Positions 25,230 through 34,943 are shown, numbered from the stretch's first letter. The stretch is DNA of 55,685 nucleotides from Lachnospiraceae bacterium MD308 (GCA_000403475.2 KE159795.1:2216757-2272441); one strand, 5' to 3'. Notes: generated by a model from the sequence alone, not told the origin. Translations and numbers: made by a program.

Positions 25230-26401
25230 TGATGGAAAAGAAAAATACAGTTAATCTGAATTTAAAGCAGTATGGCATGGTGCTGGCGCTGCTGGCAATT
25301 TACATTATATTTTATATTTTAACAGGAGGATCCAACGCGACTCCTATGAACATGAACAACCTTCTGATGCAGAATGGTTATATCGTTATTCTTGCAACAG
25401 GTATGCTGCTTTGCGTACTGACCGGAAATATCGACCTTGGTGTCGGCTCTTACGTTGCTCTTTGCGGAGCGGTTGCGGCAAAGCTTGTATGTGAGGGAGG
25501 CATGAGCATCCCGGTAGGTTTCCTGGCGGCAATCGGCGTTGGACTGTTGTTCGGCGTATTCAATGGATTCTTTATCGCTTACATGAGCGTTCCGCCATTC
25601 GTAGCGACGCTGGCATCCATGCTGATCGGCCGCGGACTTACCTATACATTCCTTGCGTCGCAGACGGTAGGGCCGGTTCCGGATGCATTTAAGTTTGTAG
25701 GCGCAGGTTTCTTTGTTACCAACAAAGTTCCTTTTGGAGAGGGAACGATTGATATCGTTACGATTATCGTAGCAGTTATCGCAACGGTGCTGATCGTCTT
25801 ATCAGAATTAAAATCCATTGCGGCAAAGAAAAAATACGGATTTGCCCTTGTTCCGGCATGGCAGCTTATCATCAAGGATGCAATCATCCTTGGAATCGTA
25901 TGGTTTTACGCATACAAGCTGGCGCGCTGCAACGGCCTTCCGATCGTGCTCCTGCTCATGGGTGTGATTGTTGCCATCTATCATTTTGTCACAAGCAAGA
26001 CAGTTGCCGGCCGTCAGATTTACGCCCTCGGCGGTAACATGAAAGCGGCAAGGCTTTCCGGTATCAATACGAAACAGGTATTTTTCTGGGTATATACGAA
26101 TATGGGATTTTTAGGCGCGGTTGCAGGTATCGTCCTTGCGGCCCGTGCAGGTTCAGCGACGCCGAAGGCCGGCGACGGTATCGAGCTTGACGCCATCGGC
26201 GCATGTTACATAGGCGGCGCGGCGGCAGCCGGCGGTGTAGGTACGATCCTCGGAGCGGTTGTAGGAGCGTTCGTTATGGGTATACTAAATAACGGAATGG
26301 TTCTGTGCGGATTGTCCACAGACCTCCAGAAGGTTGTAAAGGGTCTTGTACTTCTTGGAGCAGTTACATTTGACGTTATCTCTTCCAAGAAGAAGAATTA
26401 A
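25229..26401 (+). CDS. mmsB: Sugar ABC transporter permease
   Basis: A 390-residue permease with ten or so membrane helices and the family motifs LTGNIDLGVGSYVALCGA and GIELDAIGACYIGGAAAAGGVG, typical of RbsC/XylH/GguB permeases. The extra hydrophobic segment around residues 215-255 (DAIILGIVWFYAYKL) fits the longer GguB/MmsB type rather than RbsC. The start overlaps the ATPase stop (TAATGATGG); either the ATG at 25229 or the next one may be used. It forms the channel for the monosaccharide bound by the upstream lipoprotein. Confidence 0.9.
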   Translation: MMEKKNTVNLNLKQYGMVLALLAIYIIFYILTGGSNATPMNMNNLLMQNGYIVILATGMLLCVLTGNIDLGVGSYVALCGAVAAKLVCEGGMSIPVGFLAAIGVGLLFGVFNGFFIAYMSVPPFVATLASMLIGRGLTYTFLASQTVGPVPDAFKFVGAGFFVTNKVPFGEGTIDIVTIIVAVIATVLIVLSELKSIAAKKKYGFALVPAWQLIIKDAIILGIVWFYAYKLARCNGLPIVLLLMGVIVAIYHFVTSKTVAGRQIYALGGNMKAARLSGINTKQVFFWVYTNMGFLGAVAGIVLAARAGSATPKAGDGIELDAIGACYIGGAAAAGGVGTILGAVVGAFVMGILNNGMVLCGLSTDLQKVVKGLVLLGAVTFDVISSKKKN

Positions 26402-26413
26402 TATTTGCTATAT

Positions 26414-26451
26414 CAGTCGGTATGCTGCCGGGAATCTGGCGGCACCGACTG
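26414..26451 (+). terminator. Hairpin between permease and regulator genes
   Basis: CAGTCGGT (26414-26421) pairs with ACCGACTG (26444-26451), with GCTGCC/GGCGGC inside. No T-run follows (TAAAAAATATG), so it is likely a processing or partial termination site and some transcripts should continue into the regulator gene. Confidence 0.5.
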
Positions 26452-26478
26452 TAAAAAATATGAAAGTTGGGAGATGGC

Positions 26479-27576
26479 ATGGCACAGCAGAAGGCGAAGT
26501 ATGAAGAAATCGTTGATTGGATCACGGAAAAGATTGAGAATGGAGAGCTGTCCGCAGGAGATAAGATCTATTCGGAGAATCGGCTTGTGTCTATTTTCAA
26601 GGTGAGCCGCCAGACTGTCCGCCATGCAATTTCTGTCCTTGGAGATAAAGGACTTGTCGTCAGCATACGGGGCAGCGGAACGTATGTGAAGGACAGCCGG
26701 CGCGGCATAAACAAAAAGCGCAGGACGATGCGGATTGCCATTATGATGACGTATGATGACGAATATATTTTCACGGGAATCATCAATGAGATGGAGCGGA
26801 TTCTCTCAAAGGCGGAGTATTCGCTGCAGATTGCATTCACCCACAATGCGGTGGAGCGCGAGAGGAATATCTTGAAAAATTTCATCCATGAGGATGTGAT
26901 AGACGGCGTGATCGCCGAGACGACAAAAAGCGGGCTGCCCAATCCAAACCTTGAGCTGTACCGGGAACTTAAGCGTAAGGGAATCCCGGTAGTATTCATA
27001 AACAGCAGCTATCCGGAGCTGTCGGCCGTGCATGTCAGCATGGATGACTTTTGGGCAGGTAAGACGGCGGCGGAACATCTTCTTGAGTGCGGGCATCGGA
27101 AAATCGGGGGAATATTTAAGCTGGACGACGGTCAGGGCCATAAGAGGTATGCCGGATATGTGGCTGCGTTAATGGAGCATGACATAAAAATAAGGAGCGA
27201 AAACATCAGCTGGATCGATACGAGGGGGCTTCGGGAGATGGAGCAGGAGGGAGAGTCCTATCTGCGCCGCCTTAAAGATTGCACGGCATGCGTCTGCTAT
27301 AATGATGAAGTCGCGGTCAAGCTTGTGAATATATGTAAGATTAACGGGATATCCATTCCGGGGGAGCTGTCGGTAGTGGGGATTGATAACTCGGATCTGG
27401 CAGATTACTGTGAAGTGCCTCTTACATCGGTGAATAATCCGGTGGATGAACTGGCAGGAAACGCCGCCAGGATAATGCTGGCGCTGCTTGGCAGCGAGAA
27501 AGTGTCTGATAGCATAGAGTTAAGGTCTAAGCTGGTGGTGAGGAAGTCTACAAGGATCATCGGAGAATGCATATGA
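26479..27576 (+). CDS. GntR-LacI type (AraR-like) transcriptional repressor
   Basis: A 365-residue regulator with a GntR-type winged helix at the N-terminus (residues 5-70: IYSENRLVSIFKVSRQTVRH and VSIRGSGTYV) and a LacI-type sugar-binding domain (80-365: MRIAIMMTYDDEYIF, VSMDDFWAGKTAAEHLLECG and LSVVGIDNSDLADYCEVPLT). This is the architecture of AraR, the arabinose repressor. I chose the ATG at 26479 because GGGAG lies six bases before it; an upstream TTG at 26467 would overlap that site. It follows the sugar transporter genes and most likely represses them through the palindrome at 22298-22309, released by a pentose such as arabinose. Effector not proven. Confidence 0.85.
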   Translation: MAQQKAKYEEIVDWITEKIENGELSAGDKIYSENRLVSIFKVSRQTVRHAISVLGDKGLVVSIRGSGTYVKDSRRGINKKRRTMRIAIMMTYDDEYIFTGIINEMERILSKAEYSLQIAFTHNAVERERNILKNFIHEDVIDGVIAETTKSGLPNPNLELYRELKRKGIPVVFINSSYPELSAVHVSMDDFWAGKTAAEHLLECGHRKIGGIFKLDDGQGHKRYAGYVAALMEHDIKIRSENISWIDTRGLREMEQEGESYLRRLKDCTACVCYNDEVAVKLVNICKINGISIPGELSVVGIDNSDLADYCEVPLTSVNNPVDELAGNAARIMLALLGSEKVSDSIELRSKLVVRKSTRIIGECI

Positions 27577-27608
27577 TGCGGGGCAAAGGTGCTTTGACCC
27601 TAAGATAT

Positions 27609-27643
27609 AACGGAACGGGAGTGTTAAAATATCCCGTTCCGTT
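27609..27643. terminator. Bidirectional terminator between convergent regulator genes
   Basis: AACGGAACGGGA (27609-27620) pairs perfectly with TCCCGTTCCGTT (27632-27643), with an A/T-rich loop and TTTTC after it. The end of the AraC-type gene reads through the hairpin, so both convergent transcripts share it. Confidence 0.9.
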
Positions 27644-28676
27644 TTCGGTATTTTGACGGTGTAATCCCATATTTTTCCTGAAAAATCTTATAGAAATACC
27701 CTTTGTTGCGGTAACCAACAGCGGCCGCAATCTCTTCCACGCTTTTCTGGGTGGAGGTAAGGAGGTGCTCTGCCCTCTCAAGCCGTATCTGCTGCAGGAA
27801 AGCGGAGTAGGTCAGCCCGGTCTTGCTCTTTATGAGCCGGTTGAAATAATCCTCCTGAAAATGAAATGCATCGGTCAGGTCCTGAATCTTTATGTCGGCA
27901 TGGTTCTTGCGGATATATGCGGAGATCTCCTCGAAAATCAGCCAGTTCATGGTCTTGCGCTGGTCTTTTGAGAGGGAGAAATCATATTTTGTGCTGATGA
28001 TTGCAAAGATGCGGAGGAGCAGGCCTTTGCAGATGTGGTGGGAGCCGACGCCGCCCTCATACAGTTCCCTCAGCAGCCAGTAAAGGCAGTCTTCCAGCTC
28101 GGCCGCGGCGTGGGTGTTGGGCTTGAAATGCAGGTATTGCTGGACATCCTTTTGCTTTAGGAGGGCAGACTGCAGGAATGACGTAATCTTCTGTGCGGTT
28201 ACATTTTCCTCCATAATCTCGGAAAACATGTCGTTGGAGATTCCCAGGAAAAGGATGGAAGCGGGCTGGGAGAGCAGATAGTCCTGATGGATGCAGTTCT
28301 TGTCGATCAGGCATAAGTCGCCCCTGGAAAAGGAGATGTCATTGCCGAGGATGCGCTGGCTGAAACGGCCGTCCATGATATAGGCAAGCTCAATATAGTC
28401 GTGGGTGTGGAGCTGGGTTTTTTCGCCGTCGGCAAAGTGATGGCAGCAGCAAAAAGGCTGCGGGGAGGGGCACATTGTGGCGTAAAGCTCGTTGGAGCTT
28501 TGGATGTTCCAGCACAGTGCAAAGACCCGCTCCTCCTGCATAAGCGGATAAGTCTTTACCTCCTGGGCAGACTTTGAGTATTCCGGGCATACCAGGCGGG
28601 TGTTCAGCTTGTGCTCCGGGGGGAGGAGCAATCGGTGGTTTTCGGTGATCTGGTGGGATAGCTGTAAAAGGGTCAT
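27624..28676 (-). CDS. AraC-family transcriptional regulator with cupin domain
   Basis: A 350-residue regulator. Residues 70-150 form a cupin-like sensor domain (LHTHDYIELAYIMDGRFSQR, then LCLIDKNCIHQDYLL). The last 100 residues hold the two helix-turn-helix motifs of AraC/XylS (IKIQDLTDAFHFQEDYFNRL and VEEIAAAVGYRNKGYFYKIF, ending GITPSKYRK). AGGAGA lies 12 bases before the ATG, slightly far. It is convergent to the AraR-like gene and divergent from the glycan cluster. Its inducer and targets are unknown; members of this group usually sense sugars and act as activators. Confidence 0.85.
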   Translation of the reverse strand: MTLLQLSHQITENHRLLLPPEHKLNTRLVCPEYSKSAQEVKTYPLMQEERVFALCWNIQSSNELYATMCPSPQPFCCCHHFADGEKTQLHTHDYIELAYIMDGRFSQRILGNDISFSRGDLCLIDKNCIHQDYLLSQPASILFLGISNDMFSEIMEENVTAQKITSFLQSALLKQKDVQQYLHFKPNTHAAAELEDCLYWLLRELYEGGVGSHHICKGLLLRIFAIISTKYDFSLSKDQRKTMNWLIFEEISAYIRKNHADIKIQDLTDAFHFQEDYFNRLIKSKTGLTYSAFLQQIRLERAEHLLTSTQKSVEEIAAAVGYRNKGYFYKIFQEKYGITPSKYRKRNGIF

Positions 28677-29058
28677 TGTGATTTTCTGTCTCCTGTTTTT
28701 TCAAAATATATGTTTTATTACACTATTTGTTTCTATTGTACCATTATTACTACTCTGACTGCAAATAACTTCAAAATGTTTCAACTGTTTCAAAACATGG
28801 TTTTTAGTTATTTTTCACGGGTAATGTCAGTTAGTTAAGAACTTTGAAAATTGAATAAATGATCTAAATATAGATAAAATGGCAATTAGAAATAAATCTT
28901 GAAATAAACGGTACTATCCGCGTCATTTATTTCAAGAATTGTCCATGAAAAGTAACTATTTTACATATTTTACATACTTTACATTCTGAATTTAAATGTG
29001 GTAGTATGATACATAAAATAATTATTAGGTTTTATTTTTCGTGCAAGAAAGGAATATA
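28677..29058 (+). promoter_or_regulatory. Leader region of the glycan cluster
   Basis: This AT-rich stretch has no gene. It carries an 11-bp inverted repeat, CTTGAAATAAA (28898-28908) with TTTATTTCAAG (28926-28936), three copies of TTTACAT-like sequence (28970-28985), and a possible promoter with -35 TTTACA (28978-28983) and -10 TAGTAT (29002-29007) spaced 18 bases. The base composition turns clearly AT-richer here and remains so to about 52.7 kb. Confidence 0.5.
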
Positions 29059-31506
29059 ATGAATACTGAAATTTTAGTTCGTAATAGAAAAGATATGGTA
29101 ATACTTGACGAAGAGGAAATTAATTATGAAGATTTAATGACTATCTTTTTGTGTGATATCCATCAAACTGTATATGTGACAAGGAATGAAAAATTATACG
29201 GCATAATTACATTGGGAGATTTTCGGAGAAATCAATTTTATAAAAAAGAATTAATTAATAGTAAGTTCGTCTACTTTTTATTTCAAGATGAGGATAAGGC
29301 AATTAATTTTCTATGTGAAAAGGAAAGCATACATGCGGTTCCAGTTTTAAATAAAGAGGGAGATATAGTTAAAGAGTTCTATCGTGAAGTGCCATTTGAA
29401 AAGACGTGTTTTGAACAGGTTTTAGTTGTTTGTCGCTCTATAGTACAAAATATTTTTATAAATTATGATTTGTTTTTTTGTGTAGTTTCATGTATGACAA
29501 ATGAAGAGAAACAAAAAGCAAGAGCTTTCTGTAAATCTTATTGTAATCGAGTTTATTTTGTTGAAAAAGGGCCTGCGAAGATATTGAAAGAGGAGCAGTC
29601 TGTTTTTGTGTGTGATTTTTCAAGGTATTTTCCTTTGTCAGAAATCTTATATAAAAAATGGAATGTTGATTATATGAGTTATAATTTGGCACTATTATGC
29701 CGAGAGGAAATAAAAAATAATATACGGGGCATTGCAAAGTTATATAAACAGATTGCAGTGGTTGATAATGATTTGTTGGGGGATATGTCTTCTGAGATTC
29801 GTGATGATGTCTTTGTGTTAAATTCTGAAGAATTGAATTGGAATAAAGAGGAGAGTTGTTATGAGTATGTAGGTAAAGTACCAAAAGAAGTAGAATGTGT
29901 ATTTATGGCAGTATATTTTTACGGAAGAATGTTGCTTTTCCAGAATAGACGTTATGTGCCGGTATTTATGTTGCCGCACGCTATTGGGGATATAAACATT
30001 TCTACAGTTTTTCATGATCAAAATGATAAGCTTTATCAAGAAAGCAATAGGAAAAAGAAGAATGATATTGAAAAAATTTCATCTGAGTTTGATATGATTT
30101 ACAATATTATTCCGAAATTACAGCGTCGGGGAATTGAATGTGTGGTAATTGAACATATAGGAAGTAAAGAAAATTTACATGAGTTATTACCGCAGGGCCC
30201 GATGCCTAATCGCCTGTTTGCTCCAGGGAAAGATTTGACGCAAGAATTTATGCGATTTTTGGATCCGGATTATGGAGAGAAAATTGCAAAAGAAAGAGGA
30301 AGATTGAAATGGATTGCTCCTCGAGGAATATATCAATTTGCAGATATAACTGGGAAATATGTGAATTATAAAGGGGGAGAACGATTTACGGTGGGCAATC
30401 CGGATGAATATAGTAACACCGTGTTTTTATTTGGCCCTTGTTTTGTTTGGGGATCATTTGTTGAAGATTCTTGTACTATAGCCAGTGTTTTGAGAAAGAA
30501 AATTATAGCCAAATATTATATTAAAAATGCAGGTACGGCATGGTTTGCTCAAAGTTGGTGTATGAGAAAACAATTTTATAAAACGGGCGATATTGCAATT
30601 ATTTTTTCTTCTCTTGATAAAAACAAAACATATTATAAAGAAAATGGTTTAAGGACATATAGTGTTATTGAAGCATATAAACGTGTAGAAAATTTACGAG
30701 AGCATATATGGGATCGTTTGACACATTGTGATAAAATGGTTATAAAAGAAATTGCTGAAGAGGTATTTTCTATTATGTTAGAGAAGAATGTATTTTCTGG
30801 CATTTCCCAAAGAGACAATGTATATTTTGGAGTAATGGAAGAGAAAACTGAGATTCCAAAAGAGTTGGAGGAATGGTTGGAGTCGGTATCTAAATATAAA
30901 GTACAGTCAGAATATGTAGGTGCAATTGTTATGAATTGTAACCCTTTTACAAAAGGACACCGGTATTTAATAGAGGAAGCTTCTAAGCAAGTTGATGTTC
31001 TTTATATTTTTGTTGTAGAGGAGGATAAATCTTTTTTCTCATTTCAGGATCGCTTGAGGATGGTTATTAAAGGAACTTCGGATATATCTAATGTTGTAGT
31101 GATTCCAAGTGGAAAATATATTATTTCAACGGTGACATTACCAGGATATTTTAATAAAGAGGATGCTACAAATGCGGAATTTGATTTTGCAGAAGATTTA
31201 GAATTGTTTGGAGCTTATATTGCGAAGAATTTTGAAATTAAAGTTAGGTTTGCAGGGGAAGAACCAAACGACATTTTTACAAATCATTATAATCAAGAAA
31301 TGGCACGAATTTTGCCCCAATATGGTATACGGTTTTGCGAAGTGCCTAGAAAAAAATTTGATGGTCAAGTGATTAGTGCTACAACTGTACGAAAATATAT
31401 TAAACAAAGGAAATGGGAAAATGTTCAGAATTTAGTGTTGCCACAAATATATGAATATTTGTATAGAAAGCGGTATGAATATGAGAAACATGTTAGCGAA
31501 AAATAA
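29059..31506 (+). CDS. CBS / SGNH-like / CitC-like nucleotidyltransferase fusion protein
   Basis: An 815-residue multidomain protein; the ATG at 29059 has AGAAAGGAATATA before it and is preferred to a GTG six codons earlier. Residues 1-110 look like a CBS pair (YVTRNEKLYGIITLGDFRRN, then IHAVPVLNKEGDIV). Residues 110-400 are unknown. Residues about 450-560 resemble an SGNH-hydrolase-like fold (VFLFGPCFVWGSFVEDSCTI), with Cys or Gly where the catalytic serine would be. Residues about 615-800 are a nucleotidyltransferase like citrate lyase ligase (CitC), with GAIVMNCNPFTKGHRYLIEE near 625 and ISATTVRKYI near 772; both ATP-binding motifs are intact. No citrate lyase genes are near. It may adenylylate or cytidylylate an acid or phosphorylated substrate for the glycan pathway. 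Confidence 0.65.
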   Translation: MNTEILVRNRKDMVILDEEEINYEDLMTIFLCDIHQTVYVTRNEKLYGIITLGDFRRNQFYKKELINSKFVYFLFQDEDKAINFLCEKESIHAVPVLNKEGDIVKEFYREVPFEKTCFEQVLVVCRSIVQNIFINYDLFFCVVSCMTNEEKQKARAFCKSYCNRVYFVEKGPAKILKEEQSVFVCDFSRYFPLSEILYKKWNVDYMSYNLALLCREEIKNNIRGIAKLYKQIAVVDNDLLGDMSSEIRDDVFVLNSEELNWNKEESCYEYVGKVPKEVECVFMAVYFYGRMLLFQNRRYVPVFMLPHAIGDINISTVFHDQNDKLYQESNRKKKNDIEKISSEFDMIYNIIPKLQRRGIECVVIEHIGSKENLHELLPQGPMPNRLFAPGKDLTQEFMRFLDPDYGEKIAKERGRLKWIAPRGIYQFADITGKYVNYKGGERFTVGNPDEYSNTVFLFGPCFVWGSFVEDSCTIASVLRKKIIAKYYIKNAGTAWFAQSWCMRKQFYKTGDIAIIFSSLDKNKTYYKENGLRTYSVIEAYKRVENLREHIWDRLTHCDKMVIKEIAEEVFSIMLEKNVFSGISQRDNVYFGVMEEKTEIPKELEEWLESVSKYKVQSEYVGAIVMNCNPFTKGHRYLIEEASKQVDVLYIFVVEEDKSFFSFQDRLRMVIKGTSDISNVVVIPSGKYIISTVTLPGYFNKEDATNAEFDFAEDLELFGAYIAKNFEIKVRFAGEEPNDIFTNHYNQEMARILPQYGIRFCEVPRKKFDGQVISATTVRKYIKQRKWENVQNLVLPQIYEYLYRKRYEYEKHVSEK

Positions 31507-31755
31507 AGAGTACTTAAGTTTTTTTGATACTGTACGATAATATTATCTATAAATGAAAATTTTTTAAATTATATTATGTATATATATCTTATTAATTATA
31601 TAAATGAAGACAAAGAATCAAAAGTAGTTTATGAGTCATAACTGAAGTTTTGTCTTTATGCATCTCTATGGATATGTAAGAAAATTTACTTTATCTCGAA
31701 GAAATTAGAAAGTCTAGCTTTGTAAAAAAGAAACTATATTTTGAAGGTAAGAAAA

Positions 31756-32931
31756 ATGATAAATACGCCTAATATTATATTTACAACAGAATATGTAGCG
31801 AAAATAGGAGGAAAGTATTATTTTGTTGCATCAGAAATGAATGCTGTTTGTTCTATTGATGTACAAACGGAAAGGGTAGAAATTATTGGTAGTATTCCAG
31901 AGGAAGCTGTTTTTTCGGAAAGGGTTTGTGCTAAAATAGTCGTCTGGAATGGGGAACTAATATTTGTTCCTATGAATGGGAAAAAAATTTGGTTCTATCG
32001 TCTTGAGGGGAAAATATGGCATTCATTATATATAAAAAATGAAAAATTGCAAAGGAAGGTAAGACAGGCTTTTATATATAAAGATAAATTATTTATGGTT
32101 GGATGCCATTATCCGGCCATTATTTGTGTAGACTTAATAACAGAGGATGTTAAGTATATAGAAGCGCCTTTCAAAGTGGTGCAGGATATATATATAAAAA
32201 GAGATTTGTACGGATATTTTAGACATGATTGTGTGTTGAAAGAGAATTTGTTATATTTTGCTTCTTTTATAACAAATAAAGTGTTGCTTTTTAATTTGGA
32301 AGATTTTCATTGGGAATATGTGACGGTGGGAAAATCAGAAAACGGATATTCTGGTATTGCATGGGACGGGAAATTTTTCTGGCTTGCTCCAAATGATAAA
32401 ACATATATCGTAAAATGGGACGGAAATAAATTGTATAGGGAGTATCCTCTTCCTTTTCACGGAATGAATAAAAAGATTTTGTTTCTCGGGGTGGTCTTTT
32501 GGAACGAAGATATTATTTTTCCGGCATTTAGGACAGAATATACATTAGTATTTCATCATGCGGATGTTGAAAAATGTGAGCTGAGAAAAGAACAGTATTT
32601 GTTTTACGTTGTGTGTGATGATAACGAGATTATATGCGGAGATGAAAATGGAAACATATCAATTGTTACGAATAAAGGAAAAAGGTATTGTGTAAGGTGT
32701 AGTATTCCAGAAAATGAGTTGTTAAAAAAGCTCAATATTCCGGACGAAGAATATAAACAATATTTACTGAATAAGTTTTCTGGGATTGTGCGTGAAAATG
32801 GTAGCTTTGGACTGGGGACATTATTGTCTTATATAGACACAGGAGATCAAAAAGAGAATGAAGGTATCATTATGAAAAATGTCTCTACAGATTATAACAA
32901 CGGAAAAAGAATCTGGGAAAGGTTAATTTAA
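31756..32931 (+). CDS. Predicted beta-propeller-like cytosolic protein, function unknown
   Basis: A 391-residue protein without signal peptide or membrane helix. It is built of short repeating units with the pattern G-K-x-Y/F-x-x-P/A or W-N/D-G-x-x-F/I (GGKYYFVASE, WNGELIFVPM, YKDKLFMVGC, KENLLYFASF, WDGKFFWLAP, WNEDIIFPAF), which suggests a seven-bladed-type propeller of the kelch or WD kind. The ATG at 31756 has GAAGGTAAGAAAA before it; an upstream TTG is less likely. The C-terminal 70 residues are outside the propeller. It sits 34 bases before the sulfatase-like gene and may be a binding partner or scaffold for it. No catalytic motif is seen. Confidence 0.55.
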   Translation: MINTPNIIFTTEYVAKIGGKYYFVASEMNAVCSIDVQTERVEIIGSIPEEAVFSERVCAKIVVWNGELIFVPMNGKKIWFYRLEGKIWHSLYIKNEKLQRKVRQAFIYKDKLFMVGCHYPAIICVDLITEDVKYIEAPFKVVQDIYIKRDLYGYFRHDCVLKENLLYFASFITNKVLLFNLEDFHWEYVTVGKSENGYSGIAWDGKFFWLAPNDKTYIVKWDGNKLYREYPLPFHGMNKKILFLGVVFWNEDIIFPAFRTEYTLVFHHADVEKCELRKEQYLFYVVCDDNEIICGDENGNISIVTNKGKRYCVRCSIPENELLKKLNIPDEEYKQYLLNKFSGIVRENGSFGLGTLLSYIDTGDQKENEGIIMKNVSTDYNNGKRIWERLI

Positions 32932-32964
32932 GAGAAAATATAATTTTATAGGAATCTAAAAAAT

Positions 32965-34920
32965 ATGGAAAATATAAACAGCAAAATAGATGAAATTATT
33001 TTGAAATACCAACTTGATAAGTATTATCCTGCTTTTCGAGAAGAAAGGAAAGGAGAAAAAGAGCGTTTTGCAAATTTTATACCATGGGAAAGTAGTTATT
33101 ATGACTATATTGATCGAGAAAGTATTGACATATTGAAATATCAGAATTTGATGGATCGTTTGGACATTACCGTACTAGAATCAATTAGATGTATGTGTGA
33201 ATTAGCTAACGAGTTAGAGATGAAGAGAAAAAAAGAATATTTAGAACGTCTGTTTTTCTTGGCCATATATAAAAGAAATTTTATCCTTGCAGAGGAAGTG
33301 TTTCAACAACTGCAACAGGATTTAGAAGACGAATGGGAATGTCGAAAAGCGTGGGAGGAGATTTGTACACTTATAAAATTTGTTAAAGGAGAATTAAGAA
33401 AAAGAAAAATTCAAGATACTATAGGCATATGGCTAGATGCAGTGTCTTATAAAAATATAAAAGAAATTTCATATTTGGAAGAATTAATGCAGGCAGATCA
33501 TACTGTTTCTTTTTCTAACGCATACACTATGACACCTTACACTAATCCAACATTTGCATTAATGCTGACGGGAAAAAAAAGGATTGATGATCAGAGTTAC
33601 TTAATAGAAAGAATAGATGATAGTAATAGTGAAATATTAGAACTTTTGAAAAATAGAGGATACAGCTGCAAATTTCTTGGTGCTTATTGGAAACAAATAG
33701 ATGACCTTTTTAGAGGCGATGTAAATCATTATGTATATGCACCATGTTCAGAAATGTTATGGGATATGATTTGTCATTTGTTAGATTCGCAAATTCCAAC
33801 ATTTACTATGGTTCATATTTTTTCCGAACCGCATTTTCCTTATTTTTCAATGAATCAAAGGACGATATTTGATTGCAAAAAAGATATGCGAAGGTTGCGA
33901 GGAAGGCAGGAGATTGACCGACAACTAAAGTATTATATGGAGTTTCTCGGAACAAATACAACTAGGTTGTTTTTTTCTGATCATGGAGATGATGGTTTTT
34001 CTAAAGATGTTTTTCATACAGTTTTGGCGATTCATGGACAAAGTTTAAAAAAAGAAAACATCGAAGAAATTTTTTCTTACGAGAAATTTTCCAATCTTCT
34101 TAAGCAAATTGTTTTTGATAAACGGATTAATAAATCTGTATTAATTTCTGACTACGCAGAAATACAAGAAATACCTTTATATAACAAAGATAAAATTAAA
34201 AGAAGTATAGTAGAAAAAAAACAGCTAGGTAGTCAGAATATATGGGGATATAGAGGCATTATCGATAGCAATTATATATATTTGTATCATGGTGAATCTA
34301 ATGATATGGTAAGAGAGTCGTTAATAGAAAATGGGACAGAAGATTATTTTGGAAGTATGTTCGTTCCAGGATATTATCATATTTGTAATGAAAAGTTGGT
34401 TTCGCATTATCGAGAAATAGTTCGAAAAAAGCCTATGGCTTATATGGAAGATGAGAAATTCAAATATTCTCGTTACATTCGAAAAGCGGCTGATAATGCA
34501 ATGCCAAAACAAATTCATAAAAGAAACTTGTTGAAGAAATTATTTTTATCTTTACCTGATCACGGAATTGCATTTCGTGGGGGAGGGTTAGATACGGGGA
34601 GAATTCTGACTTTTTACAAAAAAGAATTGCAAGGAGTAGAGTACATAGTAGACCAGAATAAAAACTGTCAATGTTCTAAGCTTAATCTTCCGATTATTTC
34701 TGTTGAGGAGATCGAAAAACAACCAATTCATACTGTGCTGCTTTCTTCAAAAAAGTTTATAAAGGAGTTTAGAAAAGAATCAATGAATTATCCGGCAGAT
34801 ATACAAGTAATAGATGTCTATCAATATCTGGAAGATAATGGGATTATTGAAAAATATCCGTTTTATTATTTTCAGCCAGATGATGAGGATTATGATGTGG
34901 GATTTCCATTTGATGAATAA
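32965..34920 (+). CDS. Cytosolic sulfatase/phosphatase-superfamily protein with C-terminal Rossmann-like domain
   Basis: A 651-residue protein. Residues about 150-400 have the pattern of the alkaline phosphatase/sulfatase superfamily: first metal aspartate in IWLDAVSY (near 157), a threonine-rich nucleophile segment TMTPYTNPTFALMLTG (near 190-203), and the second metal site FSDHGDD (near 338-344). The nucleophile would be Thr, as in phosphoethanolamine and lipoteichoic acid synthases, not the CxPxR cysteine of true sulfatases. There is no membrane helix or signal, so it acts inside the cell. Residues 535-640 are the small Rossmann-like domain (FRGGGLDTGRILTFY and EYIVDQN) that recurs in this cluster. 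It could transfer or remove phosphate or sulfate groups on a glycan; which is unknown. Confidence 0.65.
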   Translation: MENINSKIDEIILKYQLDKYYPAFREERKGEKERFANFIPWESSYYDYIDRESIDILKYQNLMDRLDITVLESIRCMCELANELEMKRKKEYLERLFFLAIYKRNFILAEEVFQQLQQDLEDEWECRKAWEEICTLIKFVKGELRKRKIQDTIGIWLDAVSYKNIKEISYLEELMQADHTVSFSNAYTMTPYTNPTFALMLTGKKRIDDQSYLIERIDDSNSEILELLKNRGYSCKFLGAYWKQIDDLFRGDVNHYVYAPCSEMLWDMICHLLDSQIPTFTMVHIFSEPHFPYFSMNQRTIFDCKKDMRRLRGRQEIDRQLKYYMEFLGTNTTRLFFSDHGDDGFSKDVFHTVLAIHGQSLKKENIEEIFSYEKFSNLLKQIVFDKRINKSVLISDYAEIQEIPLYNKDKIKRSIVEKKQLGSQNIWGYRGIIDSNYIYLYHGESNDMVRESLIENGTEDYFGSMFVPGYYHICNEKLVSHYREIVRKKPMAYMEDEKFKYSRYIRKAADNAMPKQIHKRNLLKKLFLSLPDHGIAFRGGGLDTGRILTFYKKELQGVEYIVDQNKNCQCSKLNLPIISVEEIEKQPIHTVLLSSKKFIKEFRKESMNYPADIQVIDVYQYLEDNGIIEKYPFYYFQPDDEDYDVGFPFDE

Positions 34921-34943
34921 TAAATAGGGGGTGTGTAAATATT

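Noticed and set aside
29456-29884. Antisense 142-residue ORF in the fusion-protein gene
   Set aside because: It lies fully inside a well-supported gene, has no ribosome binding site and a low-complexity His/Thr/Tyr-rich sequence typical for the antisense of an AT-rich gene.
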